This document shows, one piece after another, positions 35,445 through 46,130 of a DNA stretch of 64,000 nt; the stretch's first letter is position 1; every line of letters begins with the position of its first letter. Both the position numbers and the translations under genes were made by a program. Location of the stretch: contig JADKGD010000033.1 of NCBI GenBank assembly GCA_016717145.1, forward strand, positions 1-64,000, in the 5' to 3' direction. The notes under the pieces are model-generated. The model saw only the letters and a list, made by a program, of their open reading frames with translations, was not told the DNA's origin and searched no databases. Source of the DNA: Saprospiraceae bacterium. Lineage in GTDB: Bacteria; Bacteroidota; Bacteroidia; Chitinophagales; Saprospiraceae.

Positions 35445-37849
35445 TCAGAATGGATAATTTACAGCTACCTGAACATTTCCTAACAGGCCTTGATTTCTGA
35501 TTTCATTTAAGGAATACCATTGACTTTTGGAGATTTTATCTTTATAGGGGCTTCTGATTTTGAATCCGCAATCAAATCTGATGTTGAAAAAATCAAAATT
35601 TAATCTTAAGCCATAGCCGGCTGCGATCGCTACCTGGCTTAAAAACTGAGATGAAAAAACTGCTTTAGGCCTGTTTGGGTCATCTTTTAATGTCCATACA
35701 TTTCCCGCATCTACAAACAATGCCCCGTCAAGAATTAAAAATATTTTAAATCTATATTCTGCATTGGCTTCTATCTTAATATCACCCTGATTAACAAAAA
35801 TACTTGGCGTTTCTTTTATATAAATTAATGGGTCTCTGTAACCACCGGGGCCAGGTTCTCTAATGTTCCAAGCTCTTAAGCTATTGGGGCCCCCAACGCC
35901 AAATTGTCTGATAAAAGGAGCTGCAGCATCTTTCCCAAAAGGTATTATAATGCCAAAATTAAATCGGGACGCAAAACTGCTCGTTTTGCTGTATTCTTTA
36001 TTATACCTTCCATCAAATTCATATCTTACATATTTGGCAAAAGTGATATTATTATTTTTACTTGTAGGTATGGTCCAGTCTTTTTTTGATCCTGAAACGG
36101 CATTGTAAAATTCATTGACCAAATACACTTCCCATCCTGAAAGTTCCAGATTATTAATAGCCAAAAATGAAGAACCGGACTTTGATTTAGGCCCATTATA
36201 AATATATGAAAAATCCCTGAACAGAAAACCAGTACTTAGAATATCTTTAAAAGATAATAAGATAAGTGGGTTTTGAGCAAAACTGGTAACATTTGATATC
36301 GAATATAAATTAAGATTAAAGCCCAAAGGTCTGAATCCATACCTGTTTCCTCGTGCTGTAGTATAATCAAACCCAAAAGAAGCACTTAAAGAATTTAAAG
36401 CATAAAAGTTTATAATGTTGATGGAACTGTATCCTAAACCAATGTCAGTATTTGACGCTTCTTTAAAATTTTTATAAAATCTATCTTTTATTAATCCAGT
36501 CTTCCATGCCAATTTTCCTAAGCCTATAAAATCCTGAAAAGAAGGAATATTCAGGTTGTTTTGGATGGAAATATTTCTGGTACGTTCCAAGAAAGGAATT
36601 AAACTCAATGCTGTTCCTAACTCTGCCTTAAGTGTATAACGTTCTGATCCACCAAGCAGGTTTCTGTTTTGGAGTGTGCTTGAAACGGTAAAACCCAATA
36701 ACTTACCTATGCTGGATGTACTGTAATTAGCATCAAATCCGCCATCAAGTATCCATTTTTTTTGATAAGGTGTTAAAAAACATCAAAATTCATTATGCTA
36801 TCACGTACAGGAAAAGGATTAATGGTTACAAAACGGTATGTGCCCAAACTATTTAATTTTCTGAAAGTTTTTTGTCTCTCTTCTCTGCGTAAAATGTTCC
36901 CTTCTCTGAAAAAGATAGATGAAGTCAATAAATCAGGTTTGACCAAAAAATTCTGAGATTGCCTTAAAAATTTGATGTTTGCTATGGTATCTTCAATTAA
37001 ATCAATGTTTTCCTGATCCTTATAATAGTCTGTATAGACTTTGATTTGTCCCGTTTTAAATTTTTTATGTATGGTATCCGGTAAAGGCGTTTTAATATCA
37101 ATTATAATATCAATTGTCTTATTTACCTTGCTGCTGTCCCCTTCTACAGAAATAAAATTATTAGAAAAATTGGCATACCCGTGATTTTGAAGGGCAAGAG
37201 TTATCCTGCTTTTTTCAAGATCAAACCTTGAATAATCTATATAATCACCTGACTTAATATATGCATCAAGTTTGATCGATTGAATAAATGTAAGGAGTTC
37301 CTGATCTATAGACTGATACTTAAATGCTCCTATTTTATATCTTTTATCGAGAGACACAATATAAGACACTTTACTTTTACCACATGGCTTAATGTCAGTG
37401 CTTGAAGTATTTTTGAATAGTTTTTCATCAACTATAAAATCGACTTTTGCTTCGTAATAACCTTTTTTGTATTTAAGGAAACTTTCCATATTATTTGAAA
37501 TTTCTACTGACTTGGCCTCAACGTAGAAACTGGGTGGCTCACCAATAGACCGCATTCCTTTATCAATCCAGGAAGAATCTCCCGGTTCGCTATTTTTAAG
37601 GTATATCCATTCCTTAGGGATAAAAAACAAAAGTTTACTGTTTGGCTTTTCAGGAATAAAAGCTTGTAGTTCTTTCTCGAGTGTTTTTTTATCAGTTATC
37701 TTTGCATTTGATTTAAAAAGAATTTTGCTTTCTTTTAGCAAACTCTCACTGTTTTTAAGATATTTTGATACATTACATGATGACGTCAACAATGTTAACG
37801 AAGTAAGCAACAGAAACCAAAATTTAGAATTTTTTTTACCTGCTTTCAT
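35445..37849 (-). pseudogene. Omp85-superfamily (BamA/TamA-like) outer membrane lipoprotein, frameshifted
   Basis: The first frame (37849 down to 36773) gives a lipoprotein signal (MKAGKKNSKFWFLLLTSL, then SSC) and POTRA-like beta-alpha-beta segments. The second frame (36772 to 35445) gives the C-terminal barrel, starting LTPYQKKWILDGGFDANYS and ending VNYPF. An A6 run on the plus strand at 36775-36780 is one base short; restoring it turns VF-stop into VFLTPYQ and joins the frames perfectly. The whole protein would be about 801 residues. The barrel has the family motif GPNSLRAWNIREPGPGG (like the VRGY/F region). Members assemble or translocate outer membrane proteins. It is divergent from the TrmH gene with about 23 bases between starts. 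Confidence 0.85.
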
Positions 37850-37872
37850 CTTATTTTTAAAAAACACAAAAT

Positions 37873-38628
37873 TTGATATCCAAAGCTCAAATTAAAGACA
37901 TTAAAGCCTTACATCAACCAAAATTCAGGCAAATTTATAATAAATTCATCGCCGAAGGTGATAAAGTGTGTATTGAATTCCTTAAAAGTCAAAAATTCAA
38001 AGTCCAACAAGTATATATTACCAAAGGACATGAAGCGTATTTTGAAGCATACACGAGAGATAGCATTGCTGACATAACGATTGTATCTCCAAAAGAAATG
38101 GAACAATTATCAGCACTTAAAACAGCTACCGGTATATTGTTGTTGATAGAAAGGTCTGAAGACAATACAAATGTTTTGTTAAATAATTCGCTGTCAGCGA
38201 TTTACTTGGACGGAGTCCAGGATCCTGGTAATGTCGGAACGATTATCCGAATAGCTGACTGGTTTGGTATAGACGTAATAATTAGATCACGTGACAGTGC
38301 TGATTATTTTAATCCTAAAGTGGTTCAGGCAACGATGGGCAGCATGGTAAATGTTCATTTATGCACGTCAACTCTAGATCAATTATTACCATTCAACAGA
38401 ATGATGTATGGGACATTTGTTGACGGTTTGCCCGTTTCAAGATGTAATCTGGAAAATAATGCCATTGTGATAATGGGCAATGAAGGCAAAGGTATCTCCT
38501 ATGAAAACGAACAATATATCTCAGGTAAAATATCCATTCAGGGATCAATTGACAGAATAGCTGAATCGCTCAATGTCAGTGTGGCAGCGGGCATAATATG
38601 TGCCGCATGGAAGAACGTAGATGTTTGA
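37873..38628 (+). CDS. TrmH/SpoU-family RNA 2'-O-methyltransferase
   Basis: The protein has 251 residues. The N-terminal substrate-binding part (about 1-95) is followed by the SPOUT knot: AIYLDGVQDPGNVGTIIRIADWFG (motif 1), NPKVVQATMGSMVNV (motif 2) and VIMGNEGKGIS...IQGSIDRIAESLNVSVAAG (motif 3). It methylates a ribose in rRNA or tRNA using S-adenosylmethionine. The start is TTG 37873; an in-frame stop lies just upstream (37858-37860), so no longer start exists. The exact target position is not predictable. Confidence 0.9.
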   Translation: MISKAQIKDIKALHQPKFRQIYNKFIAEGDKVCIEFLKSQKFKVQQVYITKGHEAYFEAYTRDSIADITIVSPKEMEQLSALKTATGILLLIERSEDNTNVLLNNSLSAIYLDGVQDPGNVGTIIRIADWFGIDVIIRSRDSADYFNPKVVQATMGSMVNVHLCTSTLDQLLPFNRMMYGTFVDGLPVSRCNLENNAIVIMGNEGKGISYENEQYISGKISIQGSIDRIAESLNVSVAAGIICAAWKNVDV

Positions 38629-38636
38629 ATAAAAGA

Positions 38637-39104
38637 CTAAAATCCCTCAGGTAACTTGCTTAAAAATTTGTAAGATTTAGTTTCATGATGCATTATTGCA
38701 CAATATGTACTTTGTCCATTAGATACAAGTAAATATGGGGCGTTAAGCCGCATATTATAGACTGCTATCTGATCAAATGTTGATTGATCTATGCGTACAT
38801 CCGGGGCTTTGCATTCAACAAGGATATAAGGTTTTATATCTTTATCATAAATAACAATATCAAATCTGCGTGCCAAATCATTAATGTAAATCATTTTTTC
38901 TACCTGAATATGATTTCGATGGAAATTTGTCGTTTGTATAAAGTATTGAATGATCAGTTGCCGAACCATTTCCTCTGGTTGCAGAATGATATTTTTTTTT
39001 CTGATCGGATCTCTGACAAACACCTTTCCATTTTTTTGCGAAACATTCAGATGGTCCTTGAATGTCAACAGATCAAGATATATTTCTTTATTTACTAAAC
39101 TCAA
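38637..39104 (-). CDS. HsdR N-terminal domain (PD-(D/E)XK nuclease-like) protein
   Basis: The protein has 155 residues. It consists of the type I restriction R-subunit N-terminal domain: VRQLIIQYFIQ in the first helix, then RRFDIVIYDKDIKPYILVECKAPD, which holds the PD-(D/E)XK core residues (D, and E-x-K), and a final alpha/beta part. No motor domain is fused, so it is not a full HsdR. Its start overlaps the end of the next gene upstream by 17 bases, indicating coupling. A small protein of this type is common in Bacteroidota near chromosomal housekeeping genes, and its function is not established. It could cut or bind DNA together with its neighbour. Confidence 0.75.
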   Translation of the reverse strand: MSLVNKEIYLDLLTFKDHLNVSQKNGKVFVRDPIRKKNIILQPEEMVRQLIIQYFIQTTNFHRNHIQVEKMIYINDLARRFDIVIYDKDIKPYILVECKAPDVRIDQSTFDQIAVYNMRLNAPYLLVSNGQSTYCAIMHHETKSYKFLSKLPEGF

Positions 39105-41503
39105 GAAGCATTTGATTTTTCTGGTCAGTTTTGTTATTTATGATATTGGCTGACTTTAATAAATTAAATATTTCGTTTATTTCAGGCCATAATTTCAACA
39201 TTATTGCCGTGTTGTCAACATTAATAATCTTACTACCGGATGACTCAATCTGTAAAATTGCCTTTCTTTGTAAAAGAAAATCATCACCATTAAATGAATT
39301 TAATAAGTAATCTTCTGTGACTACAAATGAAGGTTTTGAAACATCTAATAAGGTGGCAACCAATGTGTCAAAAACAGAATTGTCGAGCAATATCTTTTTA
39401 ATCCCGCAATCGTATAAATAATCCTCCATGGCTTTATTGAAAAAGTCATTAGCATATGAAATAATACTTGAGTTTCTTAGGTGATATATTGTCGGTTTAA
39501 CACCGAAGGATAACATCGATAAGGCAATTTTTTTAATAAAGGCAAGTCTATTGCTCATCGGAATTTCAGCAATCGTTTTATCCTGAGCAAAATATTCATC
39601 AGAAAGGGACAAGTCGATCTGTTCCTTCGTGATATTTTCTTCAGGTATATACGTATGAATGGTTTCAAAACCCTGAAGTATGTTTACATTAACATGATTG
39701 GCAGACAAATAAAATAATGCCTGATAATGCCCGGCTTCCAAATGGTTAAAGTCATCTTCATTGACTATCAGTATTGGAAATGCCTTGCTAAAAAAACCAA
39801 TGTTGTTTTCAATCATGTGTTTCCAGTATATTTTCTCTTTCAACTTATGCTTCTTAGCGATAGACTGATATAAATCCTTGTTTTGAACTTTCAATGCCGA
39901 TACGGTAGATTGATGTGTATCAAACTTAAGCTGTGTTAGTCTCTCAATATTTTTTTCCTGCCAGGTATCAAAATGGGTGAAACTAACATCAAATGTGCTT
40001 TCATTCAAGCTTTGGAATCCAGATTCTAGTCTGAATTTATTTAATATTTCAAAATAATACCACATTTCGAATATTAAAAGCCATTCATTAGCATCAAATC
40101 TTTTAAGTGCGTAAATTATTTTCCTACATTTATCATTCTGTGCCCTAAGAAAAGACAACCATGTATAATACGGTATATTACGCTCAATACTGAGCATCAT
40201 CAATTCGATATCATATACCAATTTTGAAATAAAGTCTACTTGCTTAATAAAACTCAATGTATTTAACTCAAACGCAGCTTCAAAAATGTTAGATCCGTTG
40301 ATACTTGTCAATAAACTGCTTAAACTTAATTCAAGGCTCAAAAGTCTACGATCCGGAATGTTTAATTTGTTGGCAGATTTTATGTGCGAAGTTGTTCTTT
40401 CGATCGTTTTTTCGTCCCAGTCTCTTACGTTAAGTTGCACCTTTGAAATCACTTCAACTATATTTTGAATGTTTACTTCACAGAGTGCATCTGAGATTAT
40501 TTTTTTATCCTTAAGGGTCCTTCAGAATAATTTCCAAATCTGCACAAATATTGGTGTAATCTTTATTTATAGTATTGGTTTTTACTTTCAAAGTACTAAA
40601 AATTCCCTTTTGGATAATTTTATCTTCTTGTTTGCTAATAAGTTTTTGAATTCGAAATGCAATAAGATCCAATTTATTTGTTATATTTTTTGCCCATAAT
40701 TTGTCTTGAAGGAGATGATTGTTTTGCAGATCATTTAGACATAAATAATATTCATCTCTGAGTCCGGAAGCTTTCTCTTTATACGTAAACAATTCATGCG
40801 TTACATCCTGCAGTCTGTCGATTATACACAGATCGGCATTAAGATTATTTTTATATATGGACGCATCTGATAATTCAAAGTCAGGATGGTAATAATTTAA
40901 TGCTTCTTCAAGGCATTGCTTCAAGCTGTCAAACTCCTTGGCATCAAATTCAAAATCATTGATATCAATTTCCTTATGTAGCATCAAAACATTATTGTTT
41001 GGTTTTAATGCCAAATAATCCTGTAGTAAGACTTTCCAGGTCTTCTGTTTGAATACTACTTGATTAAGTGCTGTATAATAAAAAATGATTTCTTTCTTAT
41101 GTTGGTGAAATAAAAATTTTGCCAATTCTTCATCAGGTTGAGTGGAGTGATGGTGCTGTTGTCCGAGCATATTTCTAATAGCATCCAAGTCATCTGAACT
41201 AACTTCAGTACCCGGGCTACACTCAAAAACAAAACTACTTATGCCCAAATCAGTGAGTGTTAAAATAAGTTGTTTACGGTGATTTTCGTCAGGTACTACC
41301 ATCAGACAAGCTTTATGCCTTAGTAATTCTTCTTTGGCAGTAAAAGCCATCGTCTGAATAGCTATTGAATTATCATTGTAGGCAATATTTGTAATCTTTC
41401 CTACACTTGCTAAAACCTTCGATTGCTTTTCCGAATATAAAAACCTGCTCATCATATCAAACATATATAAAAAACAAAGATATTGATTTAATTTATATAT
41501 CAA
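39088..41503 (-). pseudogene. Large unrecognised protein of about 800 residues, split by a frameshift
   Basis: Two frames, 40511-41503 and 39088-40452, join across a frameshift near 40505-40525. The first ends ADLEIILKDP-stop while the next frame reads LKDKKIISDALCEVNIQNIV without a stop. The N-terminal part (FLYSEKQSKVLASVGKITNI, CLMVVPDENHRKQLILTLTD) has a Rossmann-like feel but no Walker A. The C-terminal part has long runs such as FLYHLRNSSIISYANDFFNKA-like motifs (written YHLRNSSIISYANDFF) and an FPILIVNEDDFN segment. That resembles the remnant of an SF1 helicase-like fold, but no ATPase motif is intact. The overlap with the nuclease gene suggests joint function. The true start is uncertain (ATG 41455 or 41464 possible). 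Confidence 0.55.
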
Positions 41504-41597
41504 TAATATTTAATAAATTTATATAAATTTTGAGAACAACTTTAACATTTTTAGGGTTGTATATTCCAAATCAATTTTTATGGCATAAATATTATAA

Positions 41598-42491
41598 ATG
41601 AAAAGAATAGATTTTTTAAAACAAGGCATTTTGGGAACTGGAATATTTGTAGCTTCAGGTAGTATCGGCAGCGTGATTGAAAATAATATTGACGAACTCC
41701 AGAAGCTGGAAATCATACCTGATGTCCAAAAAATTATCGGATTTAATCACATACCAAATAATACGTCAAAAATAATGTCAAATACTGTTCTACATAAAGC
41801 AGAAAGCCGTGGAAAAGCAGATCATGGATGGTTACTCAGCCAGCATTCATTTAGTTTTGCAAATTATTACAACCCGGACCGAATGCATTTTGGATTGTTA
41901 AGAGTGCTTAACGATGATATCGTAAGTGGGGGCATGGGTTTTGGAAAACATCCGCACGATAATATGGAAATTATTTCTATTCCTCTGCAAGGCGCACTTG
42001 AGCATCAAGATAGTATGGGCAGTACTGCTGTTATTAAAAAAGGTGACATTCAGGTCATGAGTGCAGGTACCGGTATTACGCATAGCGAAAAAAATAAAAA
42101 TCATGACGAGGTTGTTAAATTTTTACAGATTTGGGTCTTTCCCAATAAAAAAAATGTAGCCCCAAGATATGATCAGATCACCTTAAAAGAATCTGACAGA
42201 CACAATAAACTACAACAAATCCTTTCACCCAATGTGGACGATGACGGGGTTTGGATTCATCAGGATGCTTGGTTTCATTTGGGTAGTCTGGATAAAGGTA
42301 ATGTACAGCAGTATCATATTAAAAAATCGGGAAATGGTGTCTATGCCTTCATTGTAGATGGTGAAGTAACCATTGGAGGACAAAAGCTCGGGCCCAGGGA
42401 TGGTTTTGGTATTTGGGATGTTGATATGATCTCTATTATAGCTGATAATAAAGCAGAAATATTATTAATGGAAGTACCTATGACCGTTTAA
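41598..42491 (+). CDS. Pirin-family cupin protein with signal-like N-terminus
   Basis: The protein has 297 residues. The bicupin pirin core runs from about residue 57, with metal-binding histidines in GKHPHDNMEIISI and IQVMSAGTGITHSEKN. The second cupin is degenerate (GVYAFIVDGEVTIGG). Pirins bind iron and some are quercetin dioxygenases. The first ~50 residues are an addition (MKRIDFLKQGILGTGIFVASG), which looks like a Tat-type signal but has KR instead of RR, so export is uncertain. An alternative start within the core at MSNTVLHKAES is possible. The NADPH-FMN reductase gene lies 37 bases downstream, a common pairing in this phylum. Confidence 0.85.
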   Translation: MKRIDFLKQGILGTGIFVASGSIGSVIENNIDELQKLEIIPDVQKIIGFNHIPNNTSKIMSNTVLHKAESRGKADHGWLLSQHSFSFANYYNPDRMHFGLLRVLNDDIVSGGMGFGKHPHDNMEIISIPLQGALEHQDSMGSTAVIKKGDIQVMSAGTGITHSEKNKNHDEVVKFLQIWVFPNKKNVAPRYDQITLKESDRHNKLQQILSPNVDDDGVWIHQDAWFHLGSLDKGNVQQYHIKKSGNGVYAFIVDGEVTIGGQKLGPRDGFGIWDVDMISIIADNKAEILLMEVPMTV

Positions 42492-42528
42492 GCGTACAAT
42501 TTTTTATTTTAATTATTAGCAATTATTC

Positions 42529-43074
42529 ATGAATATTCTAGCTTTCGGAGCGAGTAGTAGTACATCATCCATAAATAAAGAATTAGCAAAGTATGCTGCA
42601 TCTTTTTTTGATCAGGACGATATTACAATATTAGATCTTAATGATTTTGAAATGCCCCTGTTCAGTGTTGACAAAGAACAACAATCGGGTCATCCACTAG
42701 AAGCAATCAGATTTCTCAAGATGATCGGTGAGGCTGATCTGATTATCATTTCTTTGGCTGAACACAACGGCAGTTATAGTACTGCGTTTAAAAATATTTT
42801 TGACTGGTCATCCAGAGTTATGGGCAAAACTTTCCAGGACAAGCCTATGCTGCTTTTGGCTACTTCACCTGGAGCCCGGGGTGGTAGCAGTGTGTTGGAA
42901 ACGGCCAAAACCAGATTTCCTTTTCACGCAGCACGTATTTTAGAAAGTTTTTCACTTCCCGAATTTTATAAAAATTATACACAAGGAGAAGGCATCATTA
43001 ATGTCGTTTACAGGGACAAATTTCAGAAAATTATCGATTTGGCAAAATCAAAATTGACAGAAAATATAGTTTAA
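42529..43074 (+). CDS. NADPH-dependent FMN reductase-like flavoprotein
   Basis: The protein has 181 residues. It has the flavodoxin-like N-terminal FGASSSTSSINKELAKYAA (phosphate loop) and SLAEHNGSYSTAFKNIFDW, the FMN-contact strand and helix of the FMN_red family. Members reduce flavin or quinones with NAD(P)H. It is probably co-transcribed with the pirin gene. The substrate cannot be told. Confidence 0.88.
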   Translation: MNILAFGASSSTSSINKELAKYAASFFDQDDITILDLNDFEMPLFSVDKEQQSGHPLEAIRFLKMIGEADLIIISLAEHNGSYSTAFKNIFDWSSRVMGKTFQDKPMLLLATSPGARGGSSVLETAKTRFPFHAARILESFSLPEFYKNYTQGEGIINVVYRDKFQKIIDLAKSKLTENIV

Positions 43075-43085
43075 ATTGATAGATA

Positions 43086-44201
43086 TTAGTGAGTCACTTT
43101 ATTCTCATTTAAGAGTTCAAATAATTTTATTTCTTCTTTTTCCCAATTATAAAAAGTTTTAGCCGTAAGGCAATGTTGTTTCATAGCATTCAAAGTGGCA
43201 GGATCAGACATCATCTGGTTAATGTGCATAGCAATGTTGTTTTTATCCAAACCTGAAATTAATATTCCAATGGGATACTGCTCAATAATTTTATGATATT
43301 CGGGAAAATCCATATTTACAGAAGGGACACCTGCATGCATGTAATCAAAAAATTTATTGGCCAAAGAATAATAATAACTCAAACTGGTATTTTCGAGTAA
43401 ATTGATACCTAAAGTAGCTCCTAAAGTGTACTTTTTCATTTCATCTGGTGATTGCCAGCCCAGAAAATGTATTTTGGATGCAGATGGACCTTTTGTGGAT
43501 CTTGTCCGTAAATTTTTAGAAAGATCTCCTTCACCTATGATATATAGATCCAAACCTTTTATCAAATCCATAGCGTCAATTAATTCTGCTATTCCTCGGC
43601 CTTCATTAAGCATGCCCTGATAAAGTATATATGGTTTTTCGGCCTTGTAGGGAAGACTCCCATCTATTAGGTTTGACGGCACATTATAAATACAGACGAA
43701 TTTTTTTCCATAATGGGTGCCTAACAATTCAGCCAGACTCTCATTGACCGTAATAAAATGATCTGCCATCGGAACAAACATATCTCCTATGATTTTCCAA
43801 CACTTTTTTATATTTTTTCTATGGATTAATTCAGGAGTTTCTGAAAAATATTCATGGGCATCAAACAGTAAAGTATTTCGTTTGAGTAGTTTAATTAAAC
43901 CTGCCGCAGGTATAGTATCCAAATCTACAGAATAAATAATGTCTGTTTGTTTTAATAATAAAAAAAAGAATAATCTAATATTATATTCGGCATAAAATAA
44001 AACACCTTTCTGAAACCAGCAATCAAGTCGTTTTTGAGTAAAAGGGAATTGAAACAGTGGTGATGATTTTTTATTTGCTCTACCAACCAATATTACTTTA
44101 TACCCAAATTTATTAAAAGATGCACAAATTCTGTGCATGCGCTGATCTTGATTCAGGTCATTGGTTACAGCAAAATAAATGGATTTTTGACGAGTAATCA
44201 T
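43086..44201 (-). CDS. Glycosyltransferase family 4 (GT-B)
   Basis: The protein has 371 residues. The N-terminal Rossmann half has FAVTNDLNQDQRMHRI and LLFDAHEYFSE. The C-terminal half has PYILYQGMLNEGRGIAELI and FDYMHAGVPSVNMDFPEYH, the UDP/GDP-sugar-binding E-x7-E-like region of GT4. It probably acts in polysaccharide or glycan synthesis. The start overlaps the stop of recQ by four bases, so both are in one operon, although they share no obvious pathway. Confidence 0.85.
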   Translation of the reverse strand: MITRQKSIYFAVTNDLNQDQRMHRICASFNKFGYKVILVGRANKKSSPLFQFPFTQKRLDCWFQKGVLFYAEYNIRLFFFLLLKQTDIIYSVDLDTIPAAGLIKLLKRNTLLFDAHEYFSETPELIHRKNIKKCWKIIGDMFVPMADHFITVNESLAELLGTHYGKKFVCIYNVPSNLIDGSLPYKAEKPYILYQGMLNEGRGIAELIDAMDLIKGLDLYIIGEGDLSKNLRTRSTKGPSASKIHFLGWQSPDEMKKYTLGATLGINLLENTSLSYYYSLANKFFDYMHAGVPSVNMDFPEYHKIIEQYPIGILISGLDKNNIAMHINQMMSDPATLNAMKQHCLTAKTFYNWEKEEIKLFELLNENKVTH

Positions 44202-46105
44202 TGTTGGCGTTTTGTCATCATACCCATATTATCTATTAAAATAAAACCTTCTGATTCAAATTTTTTTATGGCATTTATGACCCTTCTGCGTTTATTAAAT
44301 GGATAAATATTTGTATAATTTTTAATATTAATACTGGATATCAAAATGGTTTTTATCAGATGATCATATATCATTTTAATTTGTTCAGGACTTATGGTTG
44401 ATTCTGTTACACCCAAACAAATATCGCATTTGCCACAGTTAATTCCTTTTTCTCCGAAGTATTCAACAATTATTTTTTGCCTGCAAAATTTTTCTTCCTT
44501 CAAAAAATCTATCATTGCATTAAGCCTGTCTCCTGCAAGTTTTTTTCTTTGATCATAAGACTTTTTATCAATCCAAAAATCTATTTCCTCAGGTCTGGCT
44601 TTAAGAAACGTTATTTGAGGAGCGGACGAACGTGGCAAATAGGAAATGATGCCTTCGGATTTCAGCACATTAAGATAATGGATTAATTCAATCTCTTCAA
44701 TTTTAAGTTCATTGGCTATATTAGTTTCATCAATTCTTACCGCATCCATAAATAATCCTTCATACTTTCTAAGCAGATAGGTTAATATGTTATTTTTAAC
44801 TGAGGCCAACGAGTCATTAAATAGCAAAGATGTGTGATCGGTAATGATCATAATTTTTGAAGGCTCTTTATATGCTTCAGACATATAAACCCAGCCTTCT
44901 TTCTCCAGAATATTTATGGTATGGAAAATTTTTTTGACTGGAATTTTGATAGACTCTGAAAAATCCATCATGTTAAAATCGTAACTTTCATTGACACCTG
45001 AACCAAAAGCAACTTTATGAAATCTGCACAATTTATCATAAACCATAGCAATAAAATCTATTGGCGGATATTGGTCTTCAAAACCTGAAACAGCATAATT
45101 TATGTCTGTGGCATCAATTATTGTAACTGCATAAGACTCTTTCCCATCCCTTCCTGCTCTACCTGCCTCCTGATAATATTCTTCAATACTTGGGGCGACA
45201 TCAAGGTGTACAACAAGCCGGACATCAGATTTATCTATACCCATTCCAAAGGCATTGGTAGACACCATTAACCTAACTTTATTTGACATCCATACCCGTT
45301 GATTCTTTTCGCGGAGGCTACGCTCCATTCCGCCATGGTAGGATACACATGAGTGACCATGGTACGATAGCCACTGAGCAACTTCGATTGTTTCCTTTCT
45401 GTTTCTAACGTAAATCAGACTACAGCCCTTAACTTTGGTCAGCAGCTGGATCAATTCGCTTCGTTTATTTTCGGTGTGAATGATCGTGATACTTAAATTT
45501 TCTCTCTTATAACTTTTTTTAAATATGACTGGTTTTTTAAGCCCGAGCTTAACAATGATATCCTCAGTCACCTTATCAGTTGCTGTTGCTGTAAGAGCTA
45601 TAATTGGAACATCGGGATGAATTTCTCTTAATTTTGGTATGTTAAAATATGACGGTCTAAAATCATATCCCCATTGAGAAATGCAATGAGCTTCATCTAC
45701 CGCAATAAGGCTCAACTTGATTTTATAAATTCTGGTAATAAAGATTTCGGATAAAATTCTTTCAGGTGATATATACAGAATTTTCAAATCGCCATAGACA
45801 TAATTATCCAGGATTCTATCGATCTCTTTGTAGGACAAGTTAGAATGTAGCGACTTTGCTTTGATACCTTTTGATACTAACGTATCAACCTGGTCCTGCA
45901 TCAGCGCTATGAGTGGAGAAATAACAAGTGTTTTACCTTCTGAAACCAAGGCGGGAACCTGAAAACAGATAGATTTTCCGCCACCAGTGGGCAATAATGC
46001 TAATGTATCTTTGTTGTTTAAAATCGACTGGATGATATCCTCCTGAGGATATCTAAATTCGTCATAGCCCCAATATTGTTTTAAAATTGTTTTAGCATAT
46101 TCCAA
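44198..46105 (-). CDS. recQ: ATP-dependent DNA helicase RecQ
   Basis: The protein has 635 residues. Walker A is GGGKS with K44. The DEAH box is in VDEAHCISQWGYDFRPSYF, and motif VI in YYQEAGRAGRDG. Motifs III (ALTATAT) and V (STNAFGMGIDKSDVR) are present. The zinc-binding subdomain carries cysteines in CRQKII...NCGKCDICLG. The helicase unwinds 3' to 5' and acts in recombination and repair. The C-terminal region is a partial winged-helix. The next gene, glycosyltransferase 4, is coupled by four bases. Confidence 0.95.
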   Translation of the reverse strand: MEYAKTILKQYWGYDEFRYPQEDIIQSILNNKDTLALLPTGGGKSICFQVPALVSEGKTLVISPLIALMQDQVDTLVSKGIKAKSLHSNLSYKEIDRILDNYVYGDLKILYISPERILSEIFITRIYKIKLSLIAVDEAHCISQWGYDFRPSYFNIPKLREIHPDVPIIALTATATDKVTEDIIVKLGLKKPVIFKKSYKRENLSITIIHTENKRSELIQLLTKVKGCSLIYVRNRKETIEVAQWLSYHGHSCVSYHGGMERSLREKNQRVWMSNKVRLMVSTNAFGMGIDKSDVRLVVHLDVAPSIEEYYQEAGRAGRDGKESYAVTIIDATDINYAVSGFEDQYPPIDFIAMVYDKLCRFHKVAFGSGVNESYDFNMMDFSESIKIPVKKIFHTINILEKEGWVYMSEAYKEPSKIMIITDHTSLLFNDSLASVKNNILTYLLRKYEGLFMDAVRIDETNIANELKIEEIELIHYLNVLKSEGIISYLPRSSAPQITFLKARPEEIDFWIDKKSYDQRKKLAGDRLNAMIDFLKEEKFCRQKIIVEYFGEKGINCGKCDICLGVTESTISPEQIKMIYDHLIKTILISSINIKNYTNIYPFNKRRRVINAIKKFESEGFILIDNMGMMTKRQQ

Positions 46106-46130
46106 TCGAGGGTATTTATTTAAGCCATTT

